From: Mastigias papua
Taxonomy: Eukaryota > Cnidaria > Scyphozoa > Rhizostomeae > Mastigiidae
NCBI GenBank assembly: GCA_964019165.1
Contig: OZ025283.1
Location: 4,723,001-4,787,000 of the forward strand
Length of the DNA stretch: 64,000 nt
Direction: 5' to 3'
The notes beneath the pieces were generated by a model. The model searched no databases and was not told where the DNA came from. It saw only the letters and a program-made list of their open reading frames with translations. The translations under genes were made by a program, and so were the position numbers. Every line of letters starts with the position of its first letter. Within the stretch, counting starts at the first letter, position 1. This document shows positions 1-12,208 of the stretch, piece after piece.

Positions 1-106
1 TTACAAGCAATGACAACGTACATGTGCATATACTGTTGTATGTTTGACAGTGAATGGAGGTGCATCAATCTCAGCCACCAAACCACTTTAACATCTACAG
101 TTACAC

Positions 107-139
107 TGATACGAGTAGTTTAGGCAATGTTTCGTATTG
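107..139. repeat. Second dyad: ATACGA / TCGTAT (example copy)
   Basis: ATACGA at 109-114 is the reverse complement of TCGTAT at 132-137, with a 17-nt loop. In a + strand RNA two wobble pairs (G108-U138, U107-G139) would extend the stem to eight pairs. It recurs in most monomers. Variants TCGTAG, TCGTAA, TTCTTA and ATACAA shorten it in some copies. The right arm overlaps the CENP-B-box-like motif. Confidence 0.65.
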
Positions 140-147
140 AAATGAGC
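130..147 (+). other. Weak CENP-B-box-like motif (example copy)
   Basis: TTTCGTATTGAAATGAGC can be aligned to the 17-bp mammalian CENP-B box (YTTCGTTGGAARCGGGA) with 13 of 17 matches, but only if one extra A (136) is allowed. With that gap, seven of the nine bases considered essential match. The gap alters the spacing of the two half-sites, so binding by a true CENP-B is doubtful. The motif recurs in most monomers with variants at the start (GTGTCG, GTCTCG) and middle (TAGTGA, TAATGA). Treat as a similarity only. Confidence 0.25.
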
Positions 148-184
148 GTTAGTATTTGTTATTACACTAAATAGAGCGTTATAG

Positions 185-200
185 TGCTTTACATGTAGCA
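185..200. repeat. TACATGTA palindrome flanked by TGC/GCA (example copy)
   Basis: TACATGTA (190-197) is a perfect 8-bp palindrome. It is flanked by TGC (185-187) and GCA (198-200), which are also complementary apart from a TT bulge. A frequent variant, TTAAATGTAGC, destroys the palindrome, and another, TGCTGTACATGTAGC, changes the flank. The element is therefore a polymorphic subfamily marker rather than strictly conserved. Confidence 0.6.
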
Positions 201-390
201 AACCTGACTATACTATGTAAGTGCTACATTTGAAATTAAGTACGTGTTGCACAGTTCCAAAACGTAATCTAAACACACCTGTGCTGTGACTCGAGCATTT
301 CCAATATCGTGTCACCATTAGATCAGTATTCATTGCTGTATTGTCAGTGTATCCACACATATGCAGTTTAGGCCCATTACAAGCAATAAC

Positions 391-420
391 AACATACATG
401 TGCATATACTGTTGTATGTT
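391..420. repeat. Perfect 8-bp inverted repeat in each monomer (example copy)
   Basis: AACATACA at 391-398 is the exact reverse complement of TGTATGTT at 413-420, with a 14-nt loop. The element recurs in most monomers. Two common variants of the left arm, AACGTACA and AACATATA, each keep pairing in a + strand RNA through one G-U wobble. A rarer AACAAACA variant (for example near 28,216, 58,296, 58,672 and 59,800) does break one pair. Whether it forms a cruciform, an RNA hairpin or a protein-binding dyad cannot be told from sequence. Confidence 0.75.
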
Positions 421-3400
421 TGACATTGAGTGGAAGTGCATCAATCTCAGCCACCAAACCACTTTAACATCTACAGTTACACTGATACGAGTAGTTTAGG
501 CAATGTCTCGTATTGAAATGAGCGTTAGTATTTGTGTTTACACTAAATAGAGTCTTATCGTGCTTTAAATGTAGCAAACCTGATTATACTATGTAAGTTC
601 TAAATTTGAATTTAAGTACGTGTTGCATAGGTCCAAAACGTAATCTAAACACAACTGTGCTGTGACTCGAGCATTTCCAATATCGTGTCACCATTAGATC
701 AGTATTCAGTCCTGTATTGTCAGTGTATCCACACATATGCAGTTTAGGCCCATTACAAGCTATAACAACATATATGTGCATATACTGTTGTATGTTTGAC
801 ATTGAGTGGAAGTGCATCAATCTCAGCCACCAACCCACTTTAACATCTACAGTTACACTGATACGAGTAGTTTAGGCAATGTTTCGTATTGAAATGAGCG
901 TTAGTATTTGTTTTTACACTAAATAGAGTCTTATAGTGCTTTAAATGTAGCAAACCTGACTATACTATGTAAGTGCTACATTTGAATTTAAGTACGTGTT
1001 GCATAGTTCCAAAACGTAATCTAAACACATCTGTGCTGTGACGCGAGCATTTCTAATATCGTGTCACCATTAGATCTGTATTCATTCCTGTATTGTCAGT
1101 GTATGCACACATATGCAGTTTAGGCCCATTACAAGCAATGACAACGTACATGTGCATATACTGTTGCATGTTTGACATTGAGTGGAAGTGCATCAATCTC
1201 AGCCACCAAACCACTTTAACATCTACAGTTACACTGATACGAGTAGTTTAGGCAATGTTTCGTATTGAAATGAGCGTTAGTATTTGTTTTTACACTAAAT
1301 AGAGTCTTATAGTGCTTTACATGTAGCAAACCTGACTATACTATGTAAGTGCTACATTTGAATTTAAGTACGTGTTGCATAGTTCCAAAACGTAATCTAA
1401 ACACATCTGTGCTGTGAATCGAGCATTTCTAATATCGTATCAACATTAGATCTGTATTCATTCCTGTATTGTCAGTGTATGCACACATATGCAGTTTAGA
1501 CCCATTACAAGCAATGACAACGTACATGTGCATATACTGTTGTATGTTTGACATTGAGTGGAAGTGCATCAATCTCAGCCATCAACCCACTTTAACATCG
1601 ACAGTTACACTAATACAAGTAGTTTAGGCAATGTGTCGTATTGACATGAGTGTTAGTATTTGTTTTTACACTAAATAGAGCATTATAGTGCTTTACATGT
1701 AGCAAACCTGACTATGCTATGTAAGTGCTACATTTGAATTTAAGTACGTGTTGCATAGTTCCAAAACGTAATCTAAACACATCTGTGCTGTGAATCGAGC
1801 ATTTCTAATATCGTGTCACCATTAGATCAGTATTCATTGCTGTATTGTCAGTGTATGCACTCATATGCAGTTTGTGCCCATTACAAGCAATAACAACATA
1901 CATGTGCATATACTGTTGTATGTTTGACATTGAGTGGAAGTGCATCAATCTCAGCCACCAAACCACTTTAACATCTACAGTTACACTGATACGAGTAGTT
2001 TAGGCAATGTTTCGTATTGAAATGAGCGTTAGTATTTGTTTTTACACTAAATAGAGACTTATAGTGCTTTACATGTAGCAAACCTGACTATACTATGTAA
2101 GTGCTACATTTGAATTTAAGTACGTGTTGCATAGGTCCAAAACGTAATCTAAACACATCTGTGCTGTGCCTCGAGCATTTCTAATATCGTGTCACCATTA
2201 GATCAGTATTCATTCCTGTATTGTCAGTGTATCCACACATATGCAGTTTAGGCCCATTACAAGCTATAACAACATACATGTGCATATACTGTTGTATGTT
2301 TGACATTGAGTGGAAGTGCATCAATCTCAGCCACCAAACCACTTTAACATCTACAGTTACACTGATACGAGTAGTTTAGGCAATGTCTCGTATTGAAATG
2401 AGCGTTAGTATTTGTTTTTACACTAAATAGAGCCTTATAGTGCTTTACATGTAGCAAACCTGACTATACTATGTAAGTGCTACATTTGAATTTAAGTACG
2501 TGTTGCATAGTTCCAAAACGTAATCTAAACACATCTGTGCTGTGAATCGAGCATTTCCAATATCGTGTCACCATTAGATCAGTATTCATTCCTGTATTCT
2601 CAGTGTATCCACACATATGCAGTTTAGGCCCATTACAAGCTATAACAACATACATGTGCATATACTGTTGTATGTTTGACATTGAGTGGAAGTGCATCAA
2701 TCGCAGCCACCAAACCACTGTAACATCTACAGTTACACAGATACGAGTACTTTAGGCAATGTGTCGTTTTGACATGAGCGTTAGTAGTTGTTTTTACACT
2801 AAATAGAGTCTTATAGTGCTTTAAATGTAGCAAACCTGACTATACTATGTAAGTGCTAAATTTGAATTTAAGTACGTGTTGCATAGTTCCAAAACGTAAT
2901 CTAAACACATCTGTGCTGTGACTCGAGCATTTCCAATATCGTGTCACCATTAGATCAGTATTCATTTCTGTATTGTCAGTGTATCCACACATATGCAGTT
3001 TAGGCCCATTACAAGCTATAACAACATACATGTGCATATACTGTTGTATGTTTGACATTGAGTGGAAGTGCATCAATCTCAGCCACCAAACCACTTTAAC
3101 ATCTACAGTTACACTGATACGAGTAGTTTAGGCAATGTTTCGTATTGAAATGAGCGTTAGTATTTGTTATTACACTAAATAGAGCGTTATAATGCTTTAC
3201 ATGTAGCAAACCTGACTATACCATGTAAGTGCTACTTTTGAAATTAAGTACGTGTTGCATAGGTCCAAAACGTAATCTAAACACATCTGTGCTGTGAATC
3301 GAGCATTACTAATATCGTGTCACCATTAGATCTGTATTCATTCCTGTATTGTCAGTGTATGCACACATATGCAGTTTAGGCCCATTACAAGCAATAACAA

Positions 3401-5609
3401 CATACATGTGCAAATGCTGTTGAATGTTTGACATTGAGTGGAATTGCATCAATTTCAGCCACCAAACCACTTTAACATCTACAGTTACACTGATACGAGT
3501 AGTTTAGGCAATGTTTCGTATTGAAATGAGCGTTAGTATTTGTTTTTACACTAAAAAGAGTCTTAGAGTGCTTTAAATGTAGCAAACCTGACTATACTAT
3601 GTAAGTGCTACATTTGAATTTAAGTACGTGTTGCATAGTTCCAAAACGTAATCTAAACACATCTGTGCTGTGAATCGAGCATTACTAATATCGTGTCACC
3701 ATTAGATCTGTATTCATTCCTGTATTGTCAGTGTATGCACACATATGCAGTTTAGGCCCATTACAAGCTATAACAACATACATGTGCATATACTGTTGTA
3801 TGTTTGACATTGAGTGGAAGTGCATCAATCTCAGCCACCAAACCACTTTAACATCTACAGTTACACTGATACGAGTAGTTTAGGCAATGTTTCGTATTGA
3901 AATGAGCGTTAGTATTTGTTATTACACTAAATAGAGTCTTATACAGCTTTAAATGTAGCAAACCTGACTATACTATGTAAGTGCTACATTTGAATTTAAG
4001 TACGTGTTGCATAGTTCCAAAACGTAATCTAAACACATCTGTGCTGTGACTCGAGCATTTCTAATATCGTGTCACCATTAGATCAGTATTCATTCCTGTA
4101 TTGTCAGTGTATCCACACATATGCAGTTTAGGCCCATTACAAGCAATAACAACATACATGTGCAACTGCTGTTGAATGTTTGACATTGAGTGGAATTGCA
4201 TCAATTTCAGCCACCAAACCACTTTAACATCTACAGTTACACTGATACGAGTAGTTTAGGCAATGTTTCGTATTGAAATGAGCGTTAGTATCTGTTTCTA
4301 CACTAAATAGAGTGTTATAGTGCTTTACATGTAGCAAACCTGACTATACTATCAAAGTGCTACATTTGAATTTAAGTACGTGTTGCATAGTTCCAAAACG
4401 TAATCTAAACACATCTGTGCTGTGAATCGAGCATTTCTAATATCGTATCACCATTAGATCTGTATTCATTCCTGTATTGTCAGTGTATGCACACATATGC
4501 AGTTTAGGCCCATTACAAGCAATGACAACGTACATGTGCATATACTGTTGTATGTTTGACATTGAGTGGAAGTGCATCAATCTCAGCCACCAAACCACTT
4601 TAACATCTACAGTTGCACTGATACGAGTAGTTTAGGCAATGTTTCGTATTGAAATGAGCGTTAGTATTTGTTTTTACACTAAAAAGAGTCTTAGAGTGCT
4701 TTAAATGTAGCAAACCTGACTATACTATGTAAGTGCTACATTTGAATTTAAGTACGTGTTGCATAGTTCCAAACCGTAATCTAAACACATCTGTGCTGTG
4801 ACTCGAGCATTTCCAATATCGTGTCACCATTAGATCAGTATTCATTCCTGTATTCTCAGTGTATCCACACATATGCAGTTTAGGCCCATTACAAGCTATA
4901 ACAACATATATGTGCATATACTGTTGTATGTTTGACATTGAGTGGAAGTGCATCAATCTCAGCCACCAACCCACTTTAACATCTACAGTTACACTGATAC
5001 GAGTAGTTTAGGCAATGTTTCGTATTGAAATGAGCGTTAGTATTTGTTTTTACACTAAATAGAGTCTTATAGTGCTTTAAATGTAGCAAACCTGACTATA
5101 CTATGTAAGTGCTACATTTGAATTTAAGTACGTGTTGCATAGTTCCAAACCGTAATCTAAACACATCTGTGCTGTGACTCGAGCATTTCCAATATCGTGT
5201 CACCATTAGATCAGTATTCATTCCTGTATTCTCAGTGTATCCACACATATGCAGTTTAGGCCCATTACAAGCTATAACAACATATATGTGCATATACTGT
5301 TGTATGTTTGACATTGAGTGGAAGTGCATCAATCTCAGCCACCAACCCACTTTAACATCTACAGTTACACTGATACGAGTAGTTTAGGCAATGTTTCGTA
5401 TTGAAATGAGCGTTAGTATTTGTTTTTACACTAAATAGAGTCTTATAGTGCTTTAAATGTAGCAAACCTGACTATACTATGTAAGTGCTACATTTCAATT
5501 TAAGTACGTGTTGCATAGTTCCAAAACGTAATCTAAACACATCTGTGCTGTGAATCGAGGATTTCCAATATCGTGTCACCATTAGATCAGTATTCATTCC
5601 TGTATTGTC

Positions 5610-8051
5610 AGTGTATCCACACATATGCAGTTTAGGCCCATTACAAGCTATAACAACATATATGTGCATATACTGTTGTATGTTTGACATTGAGTGGAAG
5701 TGCATCAATCTCAGCCACCAACCCACTTTAACATCTACAGTTACACTGATACGAGTAGTTTAGGCAATGTTTCGTATTGAAATGAGCGTTAGTATCTGTT
5801 TTTACACTAAATAGAGTGTTATAGTGCTTTACATGTAGCAAACCTGACTATACTATCAAAGTGCTACATTTGAATTTAAGTACGTGTTGCATAGTTCCAA
5901 AACGTAATCTAAACACATCTGTGCTGTGACGCGAGCATTTCTAATATCGTGTCACCATTAGATCTGTATTCATTCCTGTATTGTCAGTGTATGCACACAT
6001 ATGCAGTTTAGGCCCATTACAAGCAATGACAACGTACATGTGCATATACTGTTGTATGTTTGACATTGAGTGGAAGTGCATCAATCTCAGCCACCAAACC
6101 ACTTTAACATCTACAGTTGCACTGATACGAGTAGTTTAGGCAATGTTTCGTATTGAAATGAGCGTTAGTATTTGTTTTTACACTAAAAAGAGTCTTAGAG
6201 TGCTTTAAATGTAGCAAACCTGACTATACTATGTAAGTGCTACATTTGAATTTAAGTACGTGTTGCATAGTTCCAAACCGTAATCTAAACACATCTGTGC
6301 TGTGACTCGAGCATTTCCAATATCGTGTCACCATTAGATCAGTATTCATTCCTGTATTCTCAGTGTATCCACACATATGCAGTTTAGGCCCATTACAAGC
6401 TATAACAACATATATGTGCATATACTGTTGTATGTTTGACATTGAGTGGAAGTGCATCAATCTCAGCCACCAACCCACTTTAACATCTACAGTTACACTG
6501 ATACGAGTAGTTTAGGCAATGTTTCGTATTGAAATGAGCGTTAGTATTTGTTTTTACACTAAATAGAGTCTTATAGTGCTTTAAATGTAGCAAACCTGAC
6601 TATACTATGTAAGTGCTACATTTGAATTTAAGTACGTGTTGCATAGTTCCAAACCGTAATCTAAACACATCTGTGCTGTGACTCGAGCATTTCCAATATC
6701 GTGTCACCATTAGATCAGTATTCATTCCTGTATTCTCAGTGTATCCACACATATGCAGTTTAGGCCCATTACAAGCTATAACAACATATATGTGCATATA
6801 CTGTTGTATGTTTGACATTGAGTGGAAGTGCATCAATCTCAGCCACCAACCCACTTTAACATCTACAGTTACACTGATACGAGTAGTTTAGGCAATGTTT
6901 CGTATTGAAATGAGCGTTAGTATCTGTTTTTACACTAAATAGAGTGTTATAGTGCTTTACATGTAGCAAACCTGACTATACTATCAAAGTGCTACATTTG
7001 AATTTAAGTACGTGTTGCATAGTTCCAAAACGTAATCTAAACACATCTGTGCTGTGACGCGAGCATTTCTAATATCGTGTCACCATTAGATCTGTATTCA
7101 TTCCTGTATTGTCAGTGTATGCACACATATGCAGTTTAGGCCCATTACAAGCAATGACAACGTACATGTGCATATACTGTTGTATGTTTGACATTGAGTG
7201 GAAGTGCATCAATCTCAGCCACCAAACCACTTTAACATCTACAGTTGCACTGATACGAGTAGTTTAGGCAATGTTTCGTATTGAAATGAGCGTTAGTATT
7301 TGTTTTTACACTAAAAAGAGTCTTAGAGTGCTTTAAATGTAGCAAACCTGACTATACTATGTAAGTGCTACATTTGAATTTAAGTACGTGTTGCATAGTT
7401 CCAAACCGTAATCTAAACACATCTGTGCTGTGACTCGAGCATTTCCAATATCGTGTCACCATTAGATCAGTATTCATTCCTGTATTCTCAGTGTATCCAC
7501 ACATATGCAGTTTAGGCCCATTACAAGCTATAACAACATATATGTGCATATACTGTTGTATGTTTGACATTGAGTGGAAGTGCATCAATCTCAGCCACCA
7601 ACCCACTTTAACATCTACAGTTACACTGATACGAGTAGTTTAGGCAATGTTTCGTATTGAAATGAGCGTTAGTATTTGTTTTTACACTAAATAGAGTCTT
7701 ATAGTGCTTTAAATGTAGCAAACCTGACTATACTATGTAAGTGCTACATTTGAATTTAAGTACGTGTTGCATAGTTCCAAACCGTAATCTAAACACATCT
7801 GTGCTGTGACTCGAGCATTTCCAATATCGTGTCACCATTAGATCAGTATTCATTCCTGTATTCTCAGTGTATCCACACATATGCAGTTTAGGCCCATTAC
7901 AAGCTATAACAACATATATGTGCATATACTGTTGTATGTTTGACATTGAGTGGAAGTGCATCAATCTCAGCCACCAACCCACTTTAACATCTACAGTTAC
8001 ACTGATACGAGTAGTTTAGGCAATGTTTCGTATTGAAATGAGCGTTAGTAT
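5610..8051. repeat. Higher-order repeat, three-monomer (1,128-bp) unit
   Basis: About 1.31 kb (5,610-6,923) reappears at 6,738-8,051. Shared diagnostic variants include AGTTGCACTG (6,115 and 7,243), CTAAAAAGAGTCTTAGAG, TTCCAAACCG, CATATATGTGC and TATTCTCAG. The match ends at a C/T difference at 6,924 and 8,052. The same TATATG-type monomers come back as a pair at about 12,541-13,330. Confidence 0.85.
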
Positions 8052-8570
8052 TTGTTTTTACACTAAATAGAGTCTTATAGTGCTTTAAATGTAGCAAACC
8101 TGACTATACTATGTAAGTGCTACATTTGAATTTAAGTACGTGTTGCATAGTTCCAAAACGTAATCTAAACACATCTGTGCTGTGACGCGAGCATTTCTAA
8201 TATCGTGTCACCATTAGATCTGTATTCATTCCTGTATTGTCAGTGTATGCACACATATGCAGTTTAGGCCCATTACAAGAAATGACAACGTACATGTGCA
8301 TATACTGTTGCATGTTTGACATTGAGTGGAAGTGCATCAATCTCAGCCACCAACCCACTTTAACATCTACAGTTACACTGATACGAGTAGTTTAGGCAAT
8401 GTTTCGTATTGAAATGAGCGTTAGTATTTGTTTTTACACTAAATAGAGTCTTATAGTGCTTTAAATGTAGCAAACCTGACTATACTATGTAAGTGCTACA
8501 TTTGAATTTAAGTACGTGTTGCATAGTTCCAAAACGTAATCTAAACACATCTGTGCTGTGACGCGAGCAT

Positions 8571-11500
8571 TTCTAATATCGTGTCACCATTAGATCTGTA
8601 TTCATTCCTGTATTGTCAGTGTATGCACACATATGCAGTTTAGGCCCATTACAAGAAATGACAACGTACATGTGCATATACTGTTGCATGTTTGACATTG
8701 AGTGGAAGTGCATCAATCTCAGCCATCAACCCACTTTAACATCTACAGTTACACTGATACGAGTAGTTTAGGCAATGTTTCGTATTGAAATGAGCGTTAG
8801 TATTTGTTTTTACACTAAATAGAGTCTTATAGTGCTTTAAATGTAGCAAACCTGACTATACTATGTAAGTGCTACATTTCAATTTAAGTACGTGTTGCAT
8901 AGTTCCAAAACGTAATCTAAACACATCTGTGCTGTGAATCGAGGATTTCCAATATCGTGTCACCATTAGATCAGTATTCATTCCTGTATTCTCAGTGTTT
9001 CCACACATATGCAGTTTAGGCCCATTACAAGCAATAACAACATACATGTGCATATACTGTTGTATGTTTGACATTGAGTGGAAGTGCATCAATCTCAGCC
9101 ACCAAACCACTTTACCATCTACAGTTACACTGATACGAGTAGTTTAGGCAATGTTTCTTATTGAAATGAGCGTTAGTATTTGTTATTACACTAAATAGAG
9201 CGTTATAATGCTTTACATGTAGCAAACCTGACTATACTATGTAAGTGCTACTTTTGAATTTAAGTACGTGTTGCATAGGTCCAAAACGTAATCTAAACAC
9301 ATCTGTGCTGTGACTCGAGCATTTCTAATATCGTGTCACCATTAGATCTGAATTCATTCCTGTATTGTCAGTGTATCCACACATATGCAGTTTAGGCCCA
9401 TTACAAGCAATAACAACATACATGTGCATATATTGTTGTATGTTTGACATTGAGTGGAAGTGCATCAATCTCAGCCACCAAACCACTTTAACATCTACAG
9501 TTACACTGATACGAGAAGTTTAGGCAATGTTTCGTAGTGAAATGAGCGTTAGTATTTCTTTTTACACTAAATAGAGTCTTATAGTGCTTTACATGTAGCA
9601 AACCTGACTATACTATGTAAGTGCTACATTTGAATTTAAGTACGTGTTGCATAGTTCCAAAACGTAATCTAAGCACATTTATGCTGTGAATCGAGCATTT
9701 CTAATATCGTGTCACCATTAGATCTGTATTCATTCCTGTACTGTCAGTGTATGCACACATATGCAGTTTAGGCCCATTACAAGCAATAACAACATACATG
9801 TGCAAATGCTGTTGAATGTTTGACATTGAGTGGAATTGCATCAATCTCAGCCACCAAACTACTTTAACATCTACAGTTACACTGATACGAGTAGTTTAGG
9901 CAATGTTTCGTATTGAAATGAGCGTTAGTATTTGTTTTTACACTAAATAGAGTGTTATAGTGCTTTACATGTAGCAAACCTGACTATACTATCAAAGTGC
10001 TACATTTGAATTTAAGTACGTGTTGCATAGTTCCAAAACGTAATCTAAACACATCTGTGCTGTGAATCGAGCATTTCTAATATCGTGTCACCATTAGATC
10101 TGTATTCATTCCTGTATTGTCAGTGTATGCACACATATGCAGTTTAGGCCCATTACAAGAAATGACAACGTACATGTGCATATACTGTTGCATGTTTGAC
10201 ATTGAGTGGAAGTGCATCAATCTCAGCCATCAACCCACTTTAACATCTACAGTTACACTGATACGAGTAGTTTAGGCAATGTTTCGTATTGAAATGAGCG
10301 TTAGTATTTGTTTTTACACTAAATAGAGTCTTATAGTGCTTTAAATGTAGCAAACCTGACTATACTATGTAAGTGCTACATTTCAATTTAAGTACGTGTT
10401 GCATAGTTCCAAAACGTAATCTAAACACATCTGTGCTGTGAATCGAGGATTTCCAATATCGTGTCACCATTAGATCAGTATTCATTCCTGTATTCTCAGT
10501 GTTTCCACACATATGCAGTTTAGGCCCATTACAAGCAATAACAACATACATGTGCATATACTGTTGTATGTTTGACATTGAGTGGAAGTGCATCAATCTC
10601 AGCCACCAAACCACTTTACCATCTACAGTTACACTGATACGAGTAGTTTAGGCAATGTTTCGTATTGAAATGAGCGTTAGTATTTGTTATTACACTAAAT
10701 AGAGCGTTATAATGCTTTACATGTAGCAAACCTGACTATACTATGTAAGTGCTACTTTTGAATTTAAGTACGTGTTGCATAGGTCCAAAACGTAATCTAA
10801 ACACATCTGTGCTGTGACTCGAGCATTTCTAATATCGTGTCACCATTAGATCTGAATTCATTCCTGTATTGTCAGTGTATCCACACATATGCAGTTTAGG
10901 CCCATTACAAGCAATAACAACATACATGTGCATATATTGTTGTATGTTTGACATTGAGTGGAAGTGCATCAATCTCAGCCACCAAACCACTTTAACATCT
11001 ACAGTTACACTGATACGAGAAGTTTAGGCAATGTTTCGTAGTGAAATGAGCGTTAGTATTTCTTTTTACACTAAATAGAGTCTTATAGTGCTTTACATGT
11101 AGCAAACCTGACTATACTATGTAAGTGCTACATTTGAATTTAAGTACGTGTTGCATAGTTCCAAAACGTAATCTAAGCACATTTATGCTGTGAATCGAGC
11201 ATTTCTAATATCGTGTCACCATTAGATCTGTATTCATTCCTGTACTGTCAGTGTATGCACACATATGCAGTTTAGGCCCATTACAAGCAATAACAACATA
11301 CATGTGCAAATGCTGTTGAATGTTTGACATTGAGTGGAATTGCATCAATCTCAGCCACCAAACTACTTTAACATCTACAGTTACACTGATACGAGTAGTT
11401 TAGGCAATGTTTCGTATTGAAATGAGCGTTAGTATTTGTTTTTACACTAAATAGAGTGTTATAGTGCTTTACATGTAGCAAACCTGACTATACTATCAAA

Positions 11501-11590
11501 GTGCTACATTTGAATTTAAGTACGTGTTGCATAGTTCCAAAACGTAATCTAAACACATCTGTGCTGTGAATCGAGCATTTCTAATATCGT
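8571..11590. repeat. Higher-order repeat, four-monomer (1,504-bp) unit
   Basis: The segment 8,571-10,086 recurs at 10,075-11,590, with one difference noticed (TTTCTTATTG near 9,158 versus TTTCGTATTG near 10,662). Shared rare variants are ACAAGAAATGAC, CTGTTGCATG, AGCCATCAAC, CTGAATTCATT (9,350 and 10,854), a TATTGTTG variant and AAGCACATTTATGC. Just before it, a single monomer is duplicated (8,188 and 8,564 share GCGAGCATTTC). Confidence 0.88.
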
Positions 11591-12208
11591 ATCACCATTA
11601 GATCTGTATTCATTCCTGTATTGTCAGTGTATGCACACATATGCAGTTTAGGCCCATTACAAGCAATGACAACGTACATGTGCATATACTGTTGTATGTT
11701 TGACATTGAGTGGAAGTGCATCAATCTCAGCCACCAAACCACTTTAACATCTACAGTTACACTGATACGAGTAGTTTAGGCAATGTTTCGTATTCACATG
11801 AGCGTTAGTATTTGTTTTTACACTAAATAGAGCCTTATAGTGCTTTACATGTAGCAAACCTGACTATACTATGAAAGTGCTACATTTGAATTTAAGTACG
11901 TGTTGCATAGTTCCAAAACGTAATCTAAACACATCTGTGCTGTGACTCGAGCATTTCTAATATCGTGTCACCATTAGATCTGTATTCATTCCTGTACTGT
12001 CAGTGTATGCACACATATGCAGTTTAGGCCCATTATAAGCAATAACAACATACATGTGCAAATGCTGTTGAAAGTTTGACATTGAGTGGAATTGCATCAA
12101 TCTCAGCCACCAAACCACTTTAACATCTACAGTTACACTGATACGAGTAGTTTAGGCAATGTTTCGTATTGAAATGAGCGTTAGTATTTGTTTTTACACT
12201 AAATAGAG

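Larger units (their letters stand above)
1..376 (+). repeat. Representative satellite monomer (reference phase)
   Basis: First complete monomer in the window, used here as the coordinate reference. It has 142 G/C of 376 by hand count (about 38%) and nine CpG dinucleotides. Internal landmarks: a dyad at about 15-44; a long little-varying stretch at about 80-120 (CACTTTAACATC through GTAGTTTAGG); a second dyad at 109-137; a small TTAGT/ACTAA dyad at 149-170; palindrome TACATGTA at 190-197; CTCGAG at 290-295 in a subset of copies; CATATG at 358-363. Recurrent variable sites include 212-216 (GTAAG or CAAAG), 289-292 (ACTC, AATC or ACGC), 302 (C or T), the GCTGTATT/CCTGTATT site near 334, and GTATGC/GTATCC near 350. 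I compared the two halves and found no convincing 188-bp internal duplication. Confidence 0.95.
1..5609. repeat. Satellite block, mixed monomers with little clear higher-order structure
   Basis: About fifteen monomers of several subfamilies. One copy near 1,857 has the GCACTCATATG/TTTGTGCCC variant that recurs near 24.4-25.9 kb and 59-64 kb. About 400 bp around 3,361 and 4,113 resemble each other at a two-monomer distance (both carry GCTGTTGAATG and GGAATTGCATC). The part from about 4,505 to 5,419 matches 6,009-6,923 at a four-monomer distance, linking this block to the trimer repeat that follows. No gene seen. Confidence 0.85.

Noticed and set aside
103..145. Possible hammerhead ribozyme: CTGA, a stem, then GAAA
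   Set aside because: The core should read CUGANGA; here it is CUGAUAC, which loses the essential G and A. No correctly placed cleavage triplet and stem III were found. An Infernal search with the hammerhead models would settle it.
242..256. Pol III B-box-like GTTCCAAAAC suggesting a tRNA- or SINE-derived satellite
   Set aside because: The key purine and final C positions do not fit the B-box consensus, and no A-box at the right distance or tRNA fold was found.
1..376. Monomer as an ancient dimer of 188-bp halves
   Set aside because: Only short shared words such as TATACT were found, at a spacing of 180 rather than 188, with no sustained alignment.
208..462. Family of 84-codon minus-strand open frames repeated at monomer phase, and 62-66-codon minus-strand relatives
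   Set aside because: Start codon is GTG, most monomers carry a TAG stop at position 302, no domain or signal is recognisable, and differences follow monomer subfamilies. They are by-products of the repeat.
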